From Verrucomicrobia bacterium UBA3761 (lineage in GTDB: Bacteria > Verrucomicrobiota > Kiritimatiellia > RFP12 > UBA1067): a stretch of DNA of 32,369 nucleotides. The DNA lies in contig DFGB01000078.1 of assembly GCA_002371135.1 (NCBI GenBank), positions 1 to 32,369 of the forward strand, in the 5' to 3' direction. Of this stretch, positions 1 to 9,012 are shown piece by piece. The position numbers and the translations under genes were made by a program. The stretch's first letter is position 1. Each line of letters begins with the position of its first letter. Under the pieces are notes generated by a model, which was not told the origin of the DNA, searched no databases, and saw only the letters and a list, made by a program, of their open reading frames with translations.

Positions 1-78
1 CCCACCCCCTTTACAAGTCACCAAAAATTTTTGAGGTTTTGAGGGATGATGGAATGTTGCCAATGCCAATTCGACTTG

Positions 79-118
79 TTTTTAACACAGAGGCACAGAG
101 GCACAGAGATTCACAGAG
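79..118. repeat. CACAGAG word repeat, single arm
   Basis: TTTTTAACACAGAGGCACAGAG followed by further CACAGAG units separated by 1-2 nt. The same words form one arm of the perfect inverted repeat at 10983-11147 and recur at 24629-24660. No partner arm is visible nearby. Confidence 0.75.
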
Positions 119-220
119 AGAAGGAGCGGAAGGGAAGAGGCGCTCGTACGTCAAGGAGGCGCGGCAGGGCTGATCATCTCAAACCCGTCAAAGGACAAGC
201 CATAACTGTGAAGGCGTAAA

Positions 221-280
221 GCGACAGCCGTGAAAGCAAGAAGTGACAGTTGTCAAACAGGAAACGACAGTTATGAAGCG
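221..280. repeat. Three imperfect 21-22 nt tandem units
   Basis: GACAG recurs at 223, 245 and 266 in similar surroundings (GTGAAAGC, TTGTCAAAC, TTATGAAGC). It lies about 130 bp upstream of the symporter start, so an upstream regulatory role is possible but unproven. Confidence 0.4.
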
Positions 281-406
281 CCGCTTGGCAGGTTTCATGC
301 TTGAGCGCGAACCGTGAAATGAAAAATTCCCTTTCCCCTAGACTAACAAGGTACATTTTTGGTAAAATATGCGCGAAACATATCAAACAGCCAACTGGAG
401 GACTAC

Positions 407-2959
407 ATGAAGACACGATTTCTGGCGATTGTCGCAGCGATGTTCGGCATTGCATCGCAGGCCGCGCCCATATCTATCGAGTGGAAAGGCGGTGAAGAGG
501 CGCCGTTCAAGGCCGCGAGGGCGTTTTGCGGTTTTCTCCCCGGCGATGGCGGGTTTGTGATGGCCGGCGGAACGGATTTCACGGCCGCGGACGACGGCAC
601 CGTCAAAAAGACATATGGCGACAGGATAGCGATTCGCGCCGCGGACGGCACATGGCGCCTCGCCGGCGTCCTGCCGCAGGCGGCGGGCGAGGGCGTCTCG
701 TGCGAAACCGCCGAGGGTATATTCTGCGCAGGCGGCACCGATGGAGAGAACAAGTTCACGGCGGCGTTCATCATCGCGCCCGACGGCACGTGCAAGCCGC
801 TCCCGGCGCTTCCCTCCCCGGTGACGATGGGGGCGGCCGCCACCGATGGCGATACGGTGTATGTAGTGGGCGAGAAACTCGTCTACCGCCTCGCAAAGGA
901 TGCGGCGGCTTGGGAGACTGCAGGGGAGATCCCCGGGCCCGCGAGGCGGCAGTGCATCGCCGCAATCCAGAACGGCGACCAGAAGGAGAAGCGGCTCGTA
1001 CTCTACGGCGGCTACGATGCGGCCACGAAGGCGCCGTTGCACGACGGCTACGCGCTCGTCCTCTCCTCCGGCGAATGGAAGACTCTTTCACCCCTTCCCG
1101 CCGACACCACGACGATAGGCGCGGCGTTCCTGCCCTCCGGACATCAGCACGTCCTGCTCGTCGGCGGCTTTGGCGAAAAGGGATGGATTGCGCGCGCAAT
1201 TGAAGGCTCAACCGAGACCGATCCCGTCAAACTCGGCTGGCAGCGCAAGATCCTCGCCTACAACTGCGTAACCGACGCATGGTGCGAATACGGCTGCCTC
1301 GCTCCCGGCGACACGCCGCGCTGCGGAGCGGCCGCCGGCCTCAAGCCCGGCAAGACGCCCGAGCAGTATTTACTCGTCATCGCGGGCGGCGAGGAAGCTC
1401 CAGCCCTGCGCACCGCCAAAGTCGCCACAGCGAGCTTCAGGAAGACCGGCAAGTTCGGCGCCACCGCATGGGCAGTCGTCGGCGTCTACGCCCTTCTCAT
1501 GGTCGGCATGGCATGCTTCTTCATCTTTAAGAAGAAAGACGAGAACGACTACTTCCGCGGCGGCAACCGCATCCCGTGGTATGTCGCAGGCATGAGCATC
1601 TTCGCGACGATGCTCTCCTCGATTACGTTCATTGCGATCCCGACCCAGGCGTATCTTCAGGACTGGAGATACTTCGTGATGGCATTCTTCATCATCGGCA
1701 TGGCGCCTGTCGCGATTTACTACTACCTGCCCTTCTTCTGCCGCCTCGGCATAACGTCGGCGTATGAATACCTCGAAAAGCGCTTCAACCTCGGCGTGAG
1801 ACTGTTCGGCTCGGCGGCGTTCATCGTGTTCATGGTGTGCCGCGTGGCGGTGGTCACGCTGCTGCCGGCCATCGCGCTGAACGCGGTGACAGGCGTCTCC
1901 ATCGACGCGTGCATCCTCATCTGCGGCATACTGACGATGATCTACTGCTCGCTGGGCGGGCTCGAAGCAGTGATCTGGTCGGACTTCGTCCAGGGCATCG
2001 TGCTCATGGGCGGCGCGGTCTCGGTGCTCGTCATCCTCATAATGAAGACAGGCGGCGCGGGAGAACACTTCTCCACGTTCTGGTCCGTCGCCGAGAGCTA
2101 CGACAAGAACAGGATGTGGGACTTCCGGCTCCTCTTCACGCAACCTGTATTCTGGGTCGTCGCGGTCCAGGGCCTCATCTCCAACCTTTCGAGCTACACG
2201 AGCGACCAGTGCGTAATTCAGCGCTACATCGCCACGCCCGATGAAAACGCCACCAAGCGCTCGCTCTGGTTCAACGGCGCGATGAGCGTATTCGCGCAGA
2301 TCGTCTTCTACGGAATCGGCATGGCGCTCTTTGCATTCTACCACACGCATCCGGAGACGATGGACGTCACGATGCCGAAAGGCGATTCGGTGCTGCCGAC
2401 CTTCATGGCGACGGAAATGCCGCCGTGGCTCGCCGGGCTCGTCATCGCGGCCGTGTTCGCCGCGACGATCTCAACGCTCTCGGCCAACCTCTCGTCGGCC
2501 TCCACCGCCGTCGTCACAGACTTCATCAAACGCTTCAAGCCCGACATCCCCGGCAAGGCGCAAATCCGCTGCGGGCAGATCTGCACATACATCGTCGGCA
2601 TAATCGGCATCATGGCGGCGCTCACGCTCGCGCGAATGGAATCGAGCGCCCTCTTCGACAACTTCAACAAATACATCGCCATGCTCACGGCGGGCCTGAC
2701 GGGGCTCTTCTTCATGGGAGTGTTCATGCCGCGCATCAAGGGCATGGCAGCGGTCCTCGGCCTCGCGGCAAACTACTTCGTCTGCTTCTCCTGCGAGATT
2801 CTACACTGCAACGTCTTCGGCCTCAAGTTCCACCCGTTCCTGCTGGGCGGCATCGGACTTGTCGTCTGCGTGCTCGTCGCATACGCGTCTTCGTTCTTCC
2901 TGCGCGAAAAGGGCAAAGACCTCGCCGGGCTCACGCTGAAAACACTCGCAAAGAAATAA
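407..2959 (+). CDS. Kelch/mutarotase-like domain fused to a sodium:solute symporter
   Basis: 850 aa. Residues 1-20 look like a signal peptide (MKTRFLAIVAAM, cleavage near SQA-AP). Residues about 25-345 form a Kelch-like propeller with repeated G-G elements, like N-acetylneuraminate epimerase/cyclically permuted mutarotases. A first membrane helix lies at about 352-373, followed by a full SSS-family transporter (NDYFRGG...IPWYVAGMSIFATMLSS, about 379-405, then many hydrophobic helices to residue 840). The propeller would be periplasmic and could convert a sugar, perhaps sialic acid, before Na+-coupled uptake; the substrate is inferred. ATG 407 was chosen over an in-frame start at 359 because CTGGAGGA sits 4-5 nt upstream and the signal peptide then starts at residue 1. 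Confidence 0.85.
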   Translation: MKTRFLAIVAAMFGIASQAAPISIEWKGGEEAPFKAARAFCGFLPGDGGFVMAGGTDFTAADDGTVKKTYGDRIAIRAADGTWRLAGVLPQAAGEGVSCETAEGIFCAGGTDGENKFTAAFIIAPDGTCKPLPALPSPVTMGAAATDGDTVYVVGEKLVYRLAKDAAAWETAGEIPGPARRQCIAAIQNGDQKEKRLVLYGGYDAATKAPLHDGYALVLSSGEWKTLSPLPADTTTIGAAFLPSGHQHVLLVGGFGEKGWIARAIEGSTETDPVKLGWQRKILAYNCVTDAWCEYGCLAPGDTPRCGAAAGLKPGKTPEQYLLVIAGGEEAPALRTAKVATASFRKTGKFGATAWAVVGVYALLMVGMACFFIFKKKDENDYFRGGNRIPWYVAGMSIFATMLSSITFIAIPTQAYLQDWRYFVMAFFIIGMAPVAIYYYLPFFCRLGITSAYEYLEKRFNLGVRLFGSAAFIVFMVCRVAVVTLLPAIALNAVTGVSIDACILICGILTMIYCSLGGLEAVIWSDFVQGIVLMGGAVSVLVILIMKTGGAGEHFSTFWSVAESYDKNRMWDFRLLFTQPVFWVVAVQGLISNLSSYTSDQCVIQRYIATPDENATKRSLWFNGAMSVFAQIVFYGIGMALFAFYHTHPETMDVTMPKGDSVLPTFMATEMPPWLAGLVIAAVFAATISTLSANLSSASTAVVTDFIKRFKPDIPGKAQIRCGQICTYIVGIIGIMAALTLARMESSALFDNFNKYIAMLTAGLTGLFFMGVFMPRIKGMAAVLGLAANYFVCFSCEILHCNVFGLKFHPFLLGGIGLVVCVLVAYASSFFLREKGKDLAGLTLKTLAKK

Positions 2960-2965
2960 CGCCCG

Positions 2966-3553
2966 ATGAAACCGCTCTTCCTCGTAATCTCCGCCCCTTC
3001 GGGCTGCGGCAAATCGACGCTGATCGACCTCCTCCTCCAGGAATACCACGACATCGTCTATTCCATCTCCTGCACGACGCGCGAGGTGCGCGGCGACGAG
3101 GAGGACGGCATCGACTACCACTTCCTCTCCAAGGAGCGCTTCGAAGAGCTGCTCGCCGAGAACGCCTTCCTCGAATACGCCAAGGTGCACGACAACTACT
3201 ACGGCACCCTCAAGGCGCCGATCGAGGAAGTTCTCGCCGAGGGCAACTCGATAATCCTCGACATCGACGTGCAGGGTGCGGCGAAGGTGCGCGACTACGT
3301 ACGCGCGCTCCCGAACACGGACCCGATGAAAATCGGCTACGTCGACATATTCATAAACCCGCCATCGCTCGAAGAGTTGCGAGAGCGGCTTGAAAAGCGC
3401 GGAACCGATTCGCCCGCCGTCATCGAGCGCCGCCTCGCCAACGCCTCAGGCGAAATGGCCCGCGCCGGCGAATACATGTACCGCTTCGTAAACGACGACC
3501 TCGGCATATGCTACCGCCGTCTCTGCGACCTCATAGACGCACTGCGGAACTAA
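2966..3553 (+). CDS. gmk: Guanylate kinase
   Basis: 195 aa, usual length for Gmk, which phosphorylates GMP to GDP with ATP in the cytoplasm. The P-loop is at residues 10-18 (APSGCGKST). The GMP-binding segment SCTTREVRGDEEDGIDYHF follows at about 38-56, and the lid region lies around ERRLANA. It starts 6 nt after the symporter stop, so co-transcription is likely though the functions are unrelated. Confidence 0.96.
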   Translation: MKPLFLVISAPSGCGKSTLIDLLLQEYHDIVYSISCTTREVRGDEEDGIDYHFLSKERFEELLAENAFLEYAKVHDNYYGTLKAPIEEVLAEGNSIILDIDVQGAAKVRDYVRALPNTDPMKIGYVDIFINPPSLEELRERLEKRGTDSPAVIERRLANASGEMARAGEYMYRFVNDDLGICYRRLCDLIDALRN

Positions 3554-3569
3554 AAATCGAAGGGAGGGT

Positions 3570-3668
3570 GGAATGTCGTCGGCCGCGACAAGCGCGGCCC
3601 TCCCATGCATTTCACCCCTTTCAACTTTTCAACCTTTCAAGTTCTCGACTTCTCAACCTATATTCCCC
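3570..3668. repeat. Hairpin plus pyrimidine-rich word repeat ahead of the McrB-like gene
   Basis: GGCCGC/GCGGCC arms (about 3582-3600) nest inside GGGTGGAATG / CATTTCACCC arms. Then come TTCAAC/TTCAAG words up to the ATG. No Shine-Dalgarno is visible. Similar GGCCGC hairpins occur just upstream of 8176 and 11502. Confidence 0.6.
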
Positions 3669-6242
3669 ATGGACTTCAAGCACAATCAAAAGCGCATCAT
3701 AGCGGCAGTCGCCCAGCGATCTTTTGAACTGGGACAAAATACCTTTTGCAAATTAAAGCCGCTTTTCGACCATTTCAGCAATGACGAGCGATATCTCGAT
3801 CCGCGGGATTTTCCCAACGATCGTGAAATATGGTGGAGACTCTCCCAAAACACAAATCCAGAAACCATCGTCCCCGGGATGTTGATGGAGCCGAATCTAG
3901 AGCCTGCGCATGAAATATCCGACGACCCCGAAAAATCAGTCTACCAAGCATATTTCGTATCAAAGGAAGCGCCGATAGAGCCGGCCGCCGGCGCGGAAAT
4001 ATTCCATCCTGCGCGCGAGACGGTGCGCAGCATCCTGCGCCTGAGGGGAGAGGAAAACCTCATCACCCTCCAGCACGTCCCCTCGAAACGGGTATACCTG
4101 CACGTCGAAGACTTCATATACGGCCCGTTCCTCGTCTCGCACCCGACCTCTGGCGACACGCCCGTCAACCGCAAATGCCGGTTGAAAGCCGAGCTCGCAC
4201 GCGATGGCCGCAGCGTGATGTACAGAATCGGGTTTGACAGATTCCAGGAACTCGGCTACCGCATCCTCGAAGCGGAGCTCCAATGCTCCGCCGACGAAAA
4301 AGGCGCAGCCTCCGCGCATCTCCACACGTTCCAATACGAATACCTCGCGCCGGACGTCTGCGCGAAGATCGAGCGCGACTTCGCCTCCGAGTGGGAGCAG
4401 CTCGACTGGGAATCGCTGAGCGTGAAATTCTCGCGCATGGCCGCGGCGGCGAAGACGTTTTCGCGCGGCGACAGGCAACAGGTGCGCGACCTCGTAAAGC
4501 GCCTCGAAAGCACCGACGCGGCTACGTCGTTCGCAGACGAATTCAAGACCGCGACGAAAGATCTCTTCCGGCTGAGCGACGAGGCTGAGGCCGCGTTCCG
4601 CGACCTCGCCGTAGCCCTTTCCGAATGCTCGCTCTGGGACAAGGAGCGCATGGAGGAGGCGAAGAAGAAATACCTCGACGACTGGCTCTCGACACAGAAA
4701 GCCGACCTCGAAAACGAAATCGCCGCCGCCAAGGACGAACTCGAGCATCTGAAGTCGGACGTGGCCGAATACGACCAGCGCATCCAGCGCAAGAAGGAGC
4801 AGCTCAAACAGACCGAACGCGACGCCGTCAAAAAGTTGAACGCGCAGCTCGAAAAGGAAAAGTCGAAGCAACTGAAGGAAATCACCGATGCGAGGCGCGC
4901 CGCCGAAAGCGCCAACGCCCGCGAGGCCGCAAAGCTAGAGGGCGAACGCAAGCGCATCGAATCTGCGCGCGACGAAGTGAAGCAGATGTCAGAAAAAAGC
5001 GCCGCCGAATACATCGCCATGTTCCCATTCCTGAAGGAACTCGGCTTCGGGCGCGCGGCCGCCCCGGCGGACCTCGAAGAGCCTGCCAAGAAGCAGAACA
5101 AAGAACCCTTCGCAATCCCCGCCACGATCCACGTTCCTTCGCCGGCCGCGAAAATGGCGATGAACGAAAACGCATTCCTGGATACGCTGCGCGAATACGC
5201 CGCCGGCGAGGGGTTCGTCTACGATCCTGCCGACCTTCGCCGCTTCCACTTGAGCGTCCTGTGCGAAGGGCTGACAATCCTCGAGGGCCCGGCGGGCGTC
5301 GGCAAATCTTCCCTCGCGCGTCTCTACGGCGACGTCCTCGCTGGCGCGAACGCCCTCCCGCCGCGCGACGGCACGCACATCGTCCACGTGAGCCCCTCGT
5401 GGATGGAACGCTCGGATCTGCTAGGCTATGTGAACACCGTCACGGGAGAATTCTCGCCTTCCGAGACAGGACTCTACCGCCAACTTATAATGGCGAGCGA
5501 GGACTTCCGCCGCCACGGCGCCGCCAGCGGCCTCTACCCGGTGTGCCTCGACGAAATGAATCTCGCCCAGGTCGAATATTACTTCAGCGATTTCATGCAA
5601 ATCCTGGAACTGCCGGAGAAGAAGCGCTTCCTCAAGTGCTTTTCGCGCGATGCCGTCTCTGAAGACGCGCTTTTCAGGAATTACAGCGAAATCATGATTT
5701 CGCCCGGCGTCAAGTTCATCGGCACCGTGAATTTCGACGAAACGACGCGCCGCCTTTCCTCGCGTCTTCTCGACCGCACCAACCTCATATTCCTCGGCGA
5801 CTCGCCCGCGGGCCGCGCCACGCGTCGCACGAGCGGCGGCAACCCGGGATGCGGCGTCAGCCTCGGGACGTATGAATCCTGGCGGCGCGACGGCGCAATC
5901 CCGCAAGATGCAGAGGCGCTGCTAGCCGAAATCGCCGACCCGCTGAAGAAACTCGGCATCGCGGCGAGCCCGCGCGTCCTCTCCGCGATGGGACGCTACA
6001 TCGCGAGCGCCGTCGCCCTCGCCGGCGGCGCCCGCCAGGCCGCGATCGTCGCCGCAGACGAACAACTCGCCCAGCGAATTCTCTCGAAAATCCGCGCCAT
6101 CACCAGCGCCCAGCAAAAGAAGGCCGTCGACGCGATCGCCTCCGCCCTCGATAAATTCAACCCGGAATCCTACTCCCCTTCCCGCTCCGCAATCGAACGC
6201 ATCCGCGCAAAGGAGCGCTTCTTCAATTTCGAGAACGAGTAG
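3669..6242 (+). CDS. McrB-like AAA+ ATPase with long coiled coil (restriction module)
   Basis: 857 aa. The N-terminal ~330 residues I do not recognise. A charged coiled coil covers about 335-450 (E/K/A-rich). The AAA+ domain follows: Walker A GPAGVGKSS at about 539-547, Walker B VCLDEMN at about 624-630, the sensor-like GTVNFDETT at about 683-691 and arginine-rich LSSRLLDRTN at about 695-704. McrB-family motors use nucleotide hydrolysis to drive a partner McrC-type nuclease, and that partner follows after 9 nt. A coiled coil joined to an McrB motor recalls the CoCoNuT systems. An in-frame start at 3573 would add 32 residues encoded by repeat DNA, so ATG 3669 (MDFKHNQKR) is preferred, although no Shine-Dalgarno is seen. 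Confidence 0.8.
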   Translation: MDFKHNQKRIIAAVAQRSFELGQNTFCKLKPLFDHFSNDERYLDPRDFPNDREIWWRLSQNTNPETIVPGMLMEPNLEPAHEISDDPEKSVYQAYFVSKEAPIEPAAGAEIFHPARETVRSILRLRGEENLITLQHVPSKRVYLHVEDFIYGPFLVSHPTSGDTPVNRKCRLKAELARDGRSVMYRIGFDRFQELGYRILEAELQCSADEKGAASAHLHTFQYEYLAPDVCAKIERDFASEWEQLDWESLSVKFSRMAAAAKTFSRGDRQQVRDLVKRLESTDAATSFADEFKTATKDLFRLSDEAEAAFRDLAVALSECSLWDKERMEEAKKKYLDDWLSTQKADLENEIAAAKDELEHLKSDVAEYDQRIQRKKEQLKQTERDAVKKLNAQLEKEKSKQLKEITDARRAAESANAREAAKLEGERKRIESARDEVKQMSEKSAAEYIAMFPFLKELGFGRAAAPADLEEPAKKQNKEPFAIPATIHVPSPAAKMAMNENAFLDTLREYAAGEGFVYDPADLRRFHLSVLCEGLTILEGPAGVGKSSLARLYGDVLAGANALPPRDGTHIVHVSPSWMERSDLLGYVNTVTGEFSPSETGLYRQLIMASEDFRRHGAASGLYPVCLDEMNLAQVEYYFSDFMQILELPEKKRFLKCFSRDAVSEDALFRNYSEIMISPGVKFIGTVNFDETTRRLSSRLLDRTNLIFLGDSPAGRATRRTSGGNPGCGVSLGTYESWRRDGAIPQDAEALLAEIADPLKKLGIAASPRVLSAMGRYIASAVALAGGARQAAIVAADEQLAQRILSKIRAITSAQQKKAVDAIASALDKFNPESYSPSRSAIERIRAKERFFNFENE

Positions 6243-6251
6243 CCCGCCGCC

Positions 6252-8087
6252 ATGCGATTCCGCCTGACAGACTGCAATGACGACAATTGCTCGTGCTGGC
6301 TTGCGCCGGGCGCGGGCGCGACCGTTCTCGAACATAGAAAATACTCCCTGTCCGTCTGCGATTCGAACGGCTCGGCGGAGTACAAGTTCTATGTCGGCGA
6401 CGACGAGATCGAGGTGGAGACGTACCGCACGGCCGATACGTTCGTATTCTCAAGCGGCATGTACTTCGAGAGCGCCTCGGGCATGACCGATGTGACGATC
6501 GTGCTCGCCAGCGTCGCTTCGTCGCCTACCGTGCTGCACACTACGCTCTATGTATGCCCTTCGAAAATCGGCGAAGCGAATTACAAGAGCATGGTTCGCG
6601 ATTTGGAATACGTCTGCCGGGCTCTCGCAATGGATACGGAGGGCAAATCCAGAAACGCCAACTCGCCGGAGATCGTCGCGACGCGCCGCAAGACGAACTC
6701 CCCCGTCGAAGAGCTAATCTCCATCACCACGTCCTGCAAGCGCCTGGCGCCAGTTCTCGCCGAGATCGAACGCGCCCCGAAAGCGGCCATGCGCCTCGAG
6801 CCCCGCCCGACCTCCTCCCAGCGAGCCCACTCCCCTCGCGCCATATCCGCCATGATGAAGCGAGGCCTCAACCCGACTTCCCAAGGCCCCCTCGCCGTCA
6901 ACTTTTCGGCGCTCCGCCCCGCAGAAACATTCGACATCCCGGAGCACCGCCTCCTCAAGGCCTTCCTCCTGCTGATGCTAAAGCGCATCTCCGATTGCCG
7001 GAAATACATTTCAGCGGAAATCCACCGCATAGAAGGCACGAGGGAATTCCGCGCCAAGACCATCCGGGGCGGCGGCATGACGCTTTACGAGAAATTCGAC
7101 GCCCCGCACATGCGCCGCCTCAAGGAGCGCGACAACCTGGCCCTTCAATGCCGCCTCTGGCTCGAAACGGAACTGGGGGGAGAATTCTGGAAAGGCGTCG
7201 GCACTTCGATTTTCTCCCCGGAGTCCTCGCAGTTCGCCGAAAACGAATTCTACCTCGAAGCCGCCAATATCATCCTGCGCTACTTGCGCGACCCGGCCCA
7301 CTTCATATCGTTCACGAAAGTCTCGAACACGAAGCGCACGTGGAAGATGTACGAGCAGTGGGTGCTCGTACAGCTCGTCACGGCATTCCGGAATTGCGGA
7401 CTCGCGCTCCCGGGGTGGGAAACGATCCGGGGGGCGGGTCCCGACAGCGAAAACAATCTCGCTTTCGACTTCCTCAACGACACCACGTTCACCGCTCCCT
7501 TCGGCGAACGCCACGAAATAGCCATACGCTACACGCCGTGGATTTTCCCCGCCGCGGTCAAGTGGGCCCACCCACGCGAGACTATCTGCCATCACCGCGA
7601 CCGCGACCACAGCACCTGGACCCCGGACATCGTCGTCGAACTGCGCCGCAAAACCCCGGACGGACCGAAGACCGTGTATGCCGTGGTGCTCGACGCCAAA
7701 TACTCCCGCGAACCAAAGCAGGAGATGTACGACTCCGTCTCCAAGTATTCCGGCATCCGCACCACGGAGGGGCAATACGGCAAGCGCGTCGCCCATCAAG
7801 TCTGGATCGTCTATCCAGGCACGCAAGACATGCGCTGGCGCTTCCGCCTCGACGATATTGCCATGTGGTTCACGCCACGCTCCGGCATAATCTACCGCGA
7901 CACGGACGAGGCGATCGGCGCCGGCGAACAGATTTTCGGCGAACTCATCGCCATGCCGGGCGAACGCATGAAATCGCCGCAACGCGAGGGCGTCGTCCCC
8001 AAGACTTCCATCTCGGACTTCGCCAGCGGCACGCTCGCGTTCTTCAAGAAGCTTGCCTCTTACCAACCGTCCTCGAATATGCTATAA
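6252..8087 (+). CDS. McrC-like protein, DUF2357 plus PD-(D/E)XK nuclease
   Basis: 611 aa. The N-terminal two thirds resembles the DUF2357 region of McrC-type partners. The C-terminal part looks like the DUF524/PDDEXK_7 nuclease: PDIVVEL at about 458-464, then AVVLDAKYS at about 476-484 gives the acidic-X-Lys core (D-A-K). It should cut modified or foreign nucleic acid when driven by the ATPase encoded just upstream. The pair makes a type IV-like defence unit in an otherwise housekeeping stretch. Substrate (modified DNA or RNA) cannot be read from the sequence. Confidence 0.8.
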   Translation: MRFRLTDCNDDNCSCWLAPGAGATVLEHRKYSLSVCDSNGSAEYKFYVGDDEIEVETYRTADTFVFSSGMYFESASGMTDVTIVLASVASSPTVLHTTLYVCPSKIGEANYKSMVRDLEYVCRALAMDTEGKSRNANSPEIVATRRKTNSPVEELISITTSCKRLAPVLAEIERAPKAAMRLEPRPTSSQRAHSPRAISAMMKRGLNPTSQGPLAVNFSALRPAETFDIPEHRLLKAFLLLMLKRISDCRKYISAEIHRIEGTREFRAKTIRGGGMTLYEKFDAPHMRRLKERDNLALQCRLWLETELGGEFWKGVGTSIFSPESSQFAENEFYLEAANIILRYLRDPAHFISFTKVSNTKRTWKMYEQWVLVQLVTAFRNCGLALPGWETIRGAGPDSENNLAFDFLNDTTFTAPFGERHEIAIRYTPWIFPAAVKWAHPRETICHHRDRDHSTWTPDIVVELRRKTPDGPKTVYAVVLDAKYSREPKQEMYDSVSKYSGIRTTEGQYGKRVAHQVWIVYPGTQDMRWRFRLDDIAMWFTPRSGIIYRDTDEAIGAGEQIFGELIAMPGERMKSPQREGVVPKTSISDFASGTLAFFKKLASYQPSSNML

Positions 8088-8089
8088 TA
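8084..8089 (+). promoter_or_regulatory. Extended -10 promoter for the MBL hydrolase
   Basis: AATATGCTATAATA with TGC directly before TATAAT (an extended -10), overlapping the stop codon of the nuclease gene. The -35 region is weak. Nearly the same string occurs upstream of htpG. Confidence 0.55.
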
Positions 8090-8091
8090 TA

Positions 8092-8175
8092 AGTCCCAAG
8101 TCCTAGTTGTCCTAGAAGCCCTAGAAATCCTAGAATCTCCTACTTCCTATTTTGGCCGCGAAGCGGCCTCTTGAC
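8092..8175. repeat. TCCTAG word repeat and GGCCGC hairpin before the MBL gene
   Basis: AAGTCCCAAGTCCTAG followed by CCTAGAA words about every 10-11 nt, then GGCCGCGAAGCGGCC (8154-8168), a perfect short hairpin ending 7 nt before ATG 8176. Closely related words appear on the minus strand at 14320-14394. Confidence 0.65.
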
Positions 8176-9012
8176 ATGCGCATCACATTCCTAGGCACTG
8201 GCACGAGCGTGGGTGTTCCGCAAATCGGATGCACCTGCCCGACGTGCACATCGTCCGACCAGCGCGACAAGCGCAGGCGATGCGGCCTGTATGTGCGCGC
8301 GGGCGATATCGCGTTCCTCGTCGATACGCCGCCGGAATTGCGCCTCGCGTGCATAGAGAACAAAATCTCGAAGGTCGATGCCGTTCTTCTCACCCACGCG
8401 CACATGGATCACGTCGCCGGATTCGACGACATCCGCCGCTTCAACACCATCAACGGCGAAATCGTCCCCTGCGACCCCGCCTCCCCCGGCGCCAACGGCC
8501 GCGTTTTCCGCGTCGTCGGCAAAACGATGCCGTGCTACGCCCTGCCTGAAACGATTGCGCAAATGCACTCGATCTTCCCATACATCGGCACGCGCGGCGG
8601 CGAAATGGGCCTCTTCCGCCCGCAAATCGAATTCATCGCCAACACCGCCCCCTTCACCATCGGACCGCTCTCCATCAAGGCGCTGCGCGTCGAACATTCG
8701 TTCCCTTGCTGCGGCTATGTGATGCGCGAAGGCGGACGCAAATTCGGCTACATAAGCGACTGCCACATGATAGCGGACGACGCCCTTGCAGAACTCGAAG
8801 GCGCCGATTTGATGGTCCTCAACTGCCTTCGCGAGCGCGAGCACCCGACCCATCTCTCGCTCGTGCGCGCAAAGGAATATCTCGCTCGCATCAATGCGAA
8901 GAAGAATCTGCTCGTCCACATGTGCCACGACTTCACGCACGCGCAGTGGCTTGAAAAACTCGCCGGCACGAACATTTCACCCGCCTATGACAATCTTGAA
9001 CTGGAGGTATGA
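8176..9012 (+). CDS. MBL-fold metallohydrolase, PhnP-like
   Basis: 278 aa. It begins MRITFLGTGTSVGVPQIGC with a CTCPTC cluster, as in PhnP-type phosphodiesterases, and carries the metal motif HAHMDH at 74-79. Further His and Asp residues follow (EHSF, SDCHM, HMCHD). It probably hydrolyses a phosphodiester; the natural substrate is unknown. A TTG at 8152 is in frame but lies inside the upstream hairpin, so ATG 8176 is the better start. The next gene begins directly after this stop. Confidence 0.9.
   Translation: MRITFLGTGTSVGVPQIGCTCPTCTSSDQRDKRRRCGLYVRAGDIAFLVDTPPELRLACIENKISKVDAVLLTHAHMDHVAGFDDIRRFNTINGEIVPCDPASPGANGRVFRVVGKTMPCYALPETIAQMHSIFPYIGTRGGEMGLFRPQIEFIANTAPFTIGPLSIKALRVEHSFPCCGYVMREGGRKFGYISDCHMIADDALAELEGADLMVLNCLREREHPTHLSLVRAKEYLARINAKKNLLVHMCHDFTHAQWLEKLAGTNISPAYDNLELEV

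Larger units (their letters stand above)
1..406. other. Non-coding stretch upstream of the symporter gene
   Basis: No supportable gene. It holds a CACAGAG word repeat (79-118) and three imperfect 21-22 nt tandem units sharing GACAG (about 221-280). A possible -10 (TAAAAT, 363-368) has no convincing -35. A good Shine-Dalgarno (CTGGAGGA, 395-402) precedes the ATG at 407. Short reading frames here have no ribosome site or family resemblance. Confidence 0.6.

Noticed and set aside
1370..2350. Long minus-strand frame (326 aa) opposite the symporter
   Set aside because: Antisense shadow of a GC-rich gene; composition (His/Arg/Glu-rich) is typical of such shadows, and no family resemblance.
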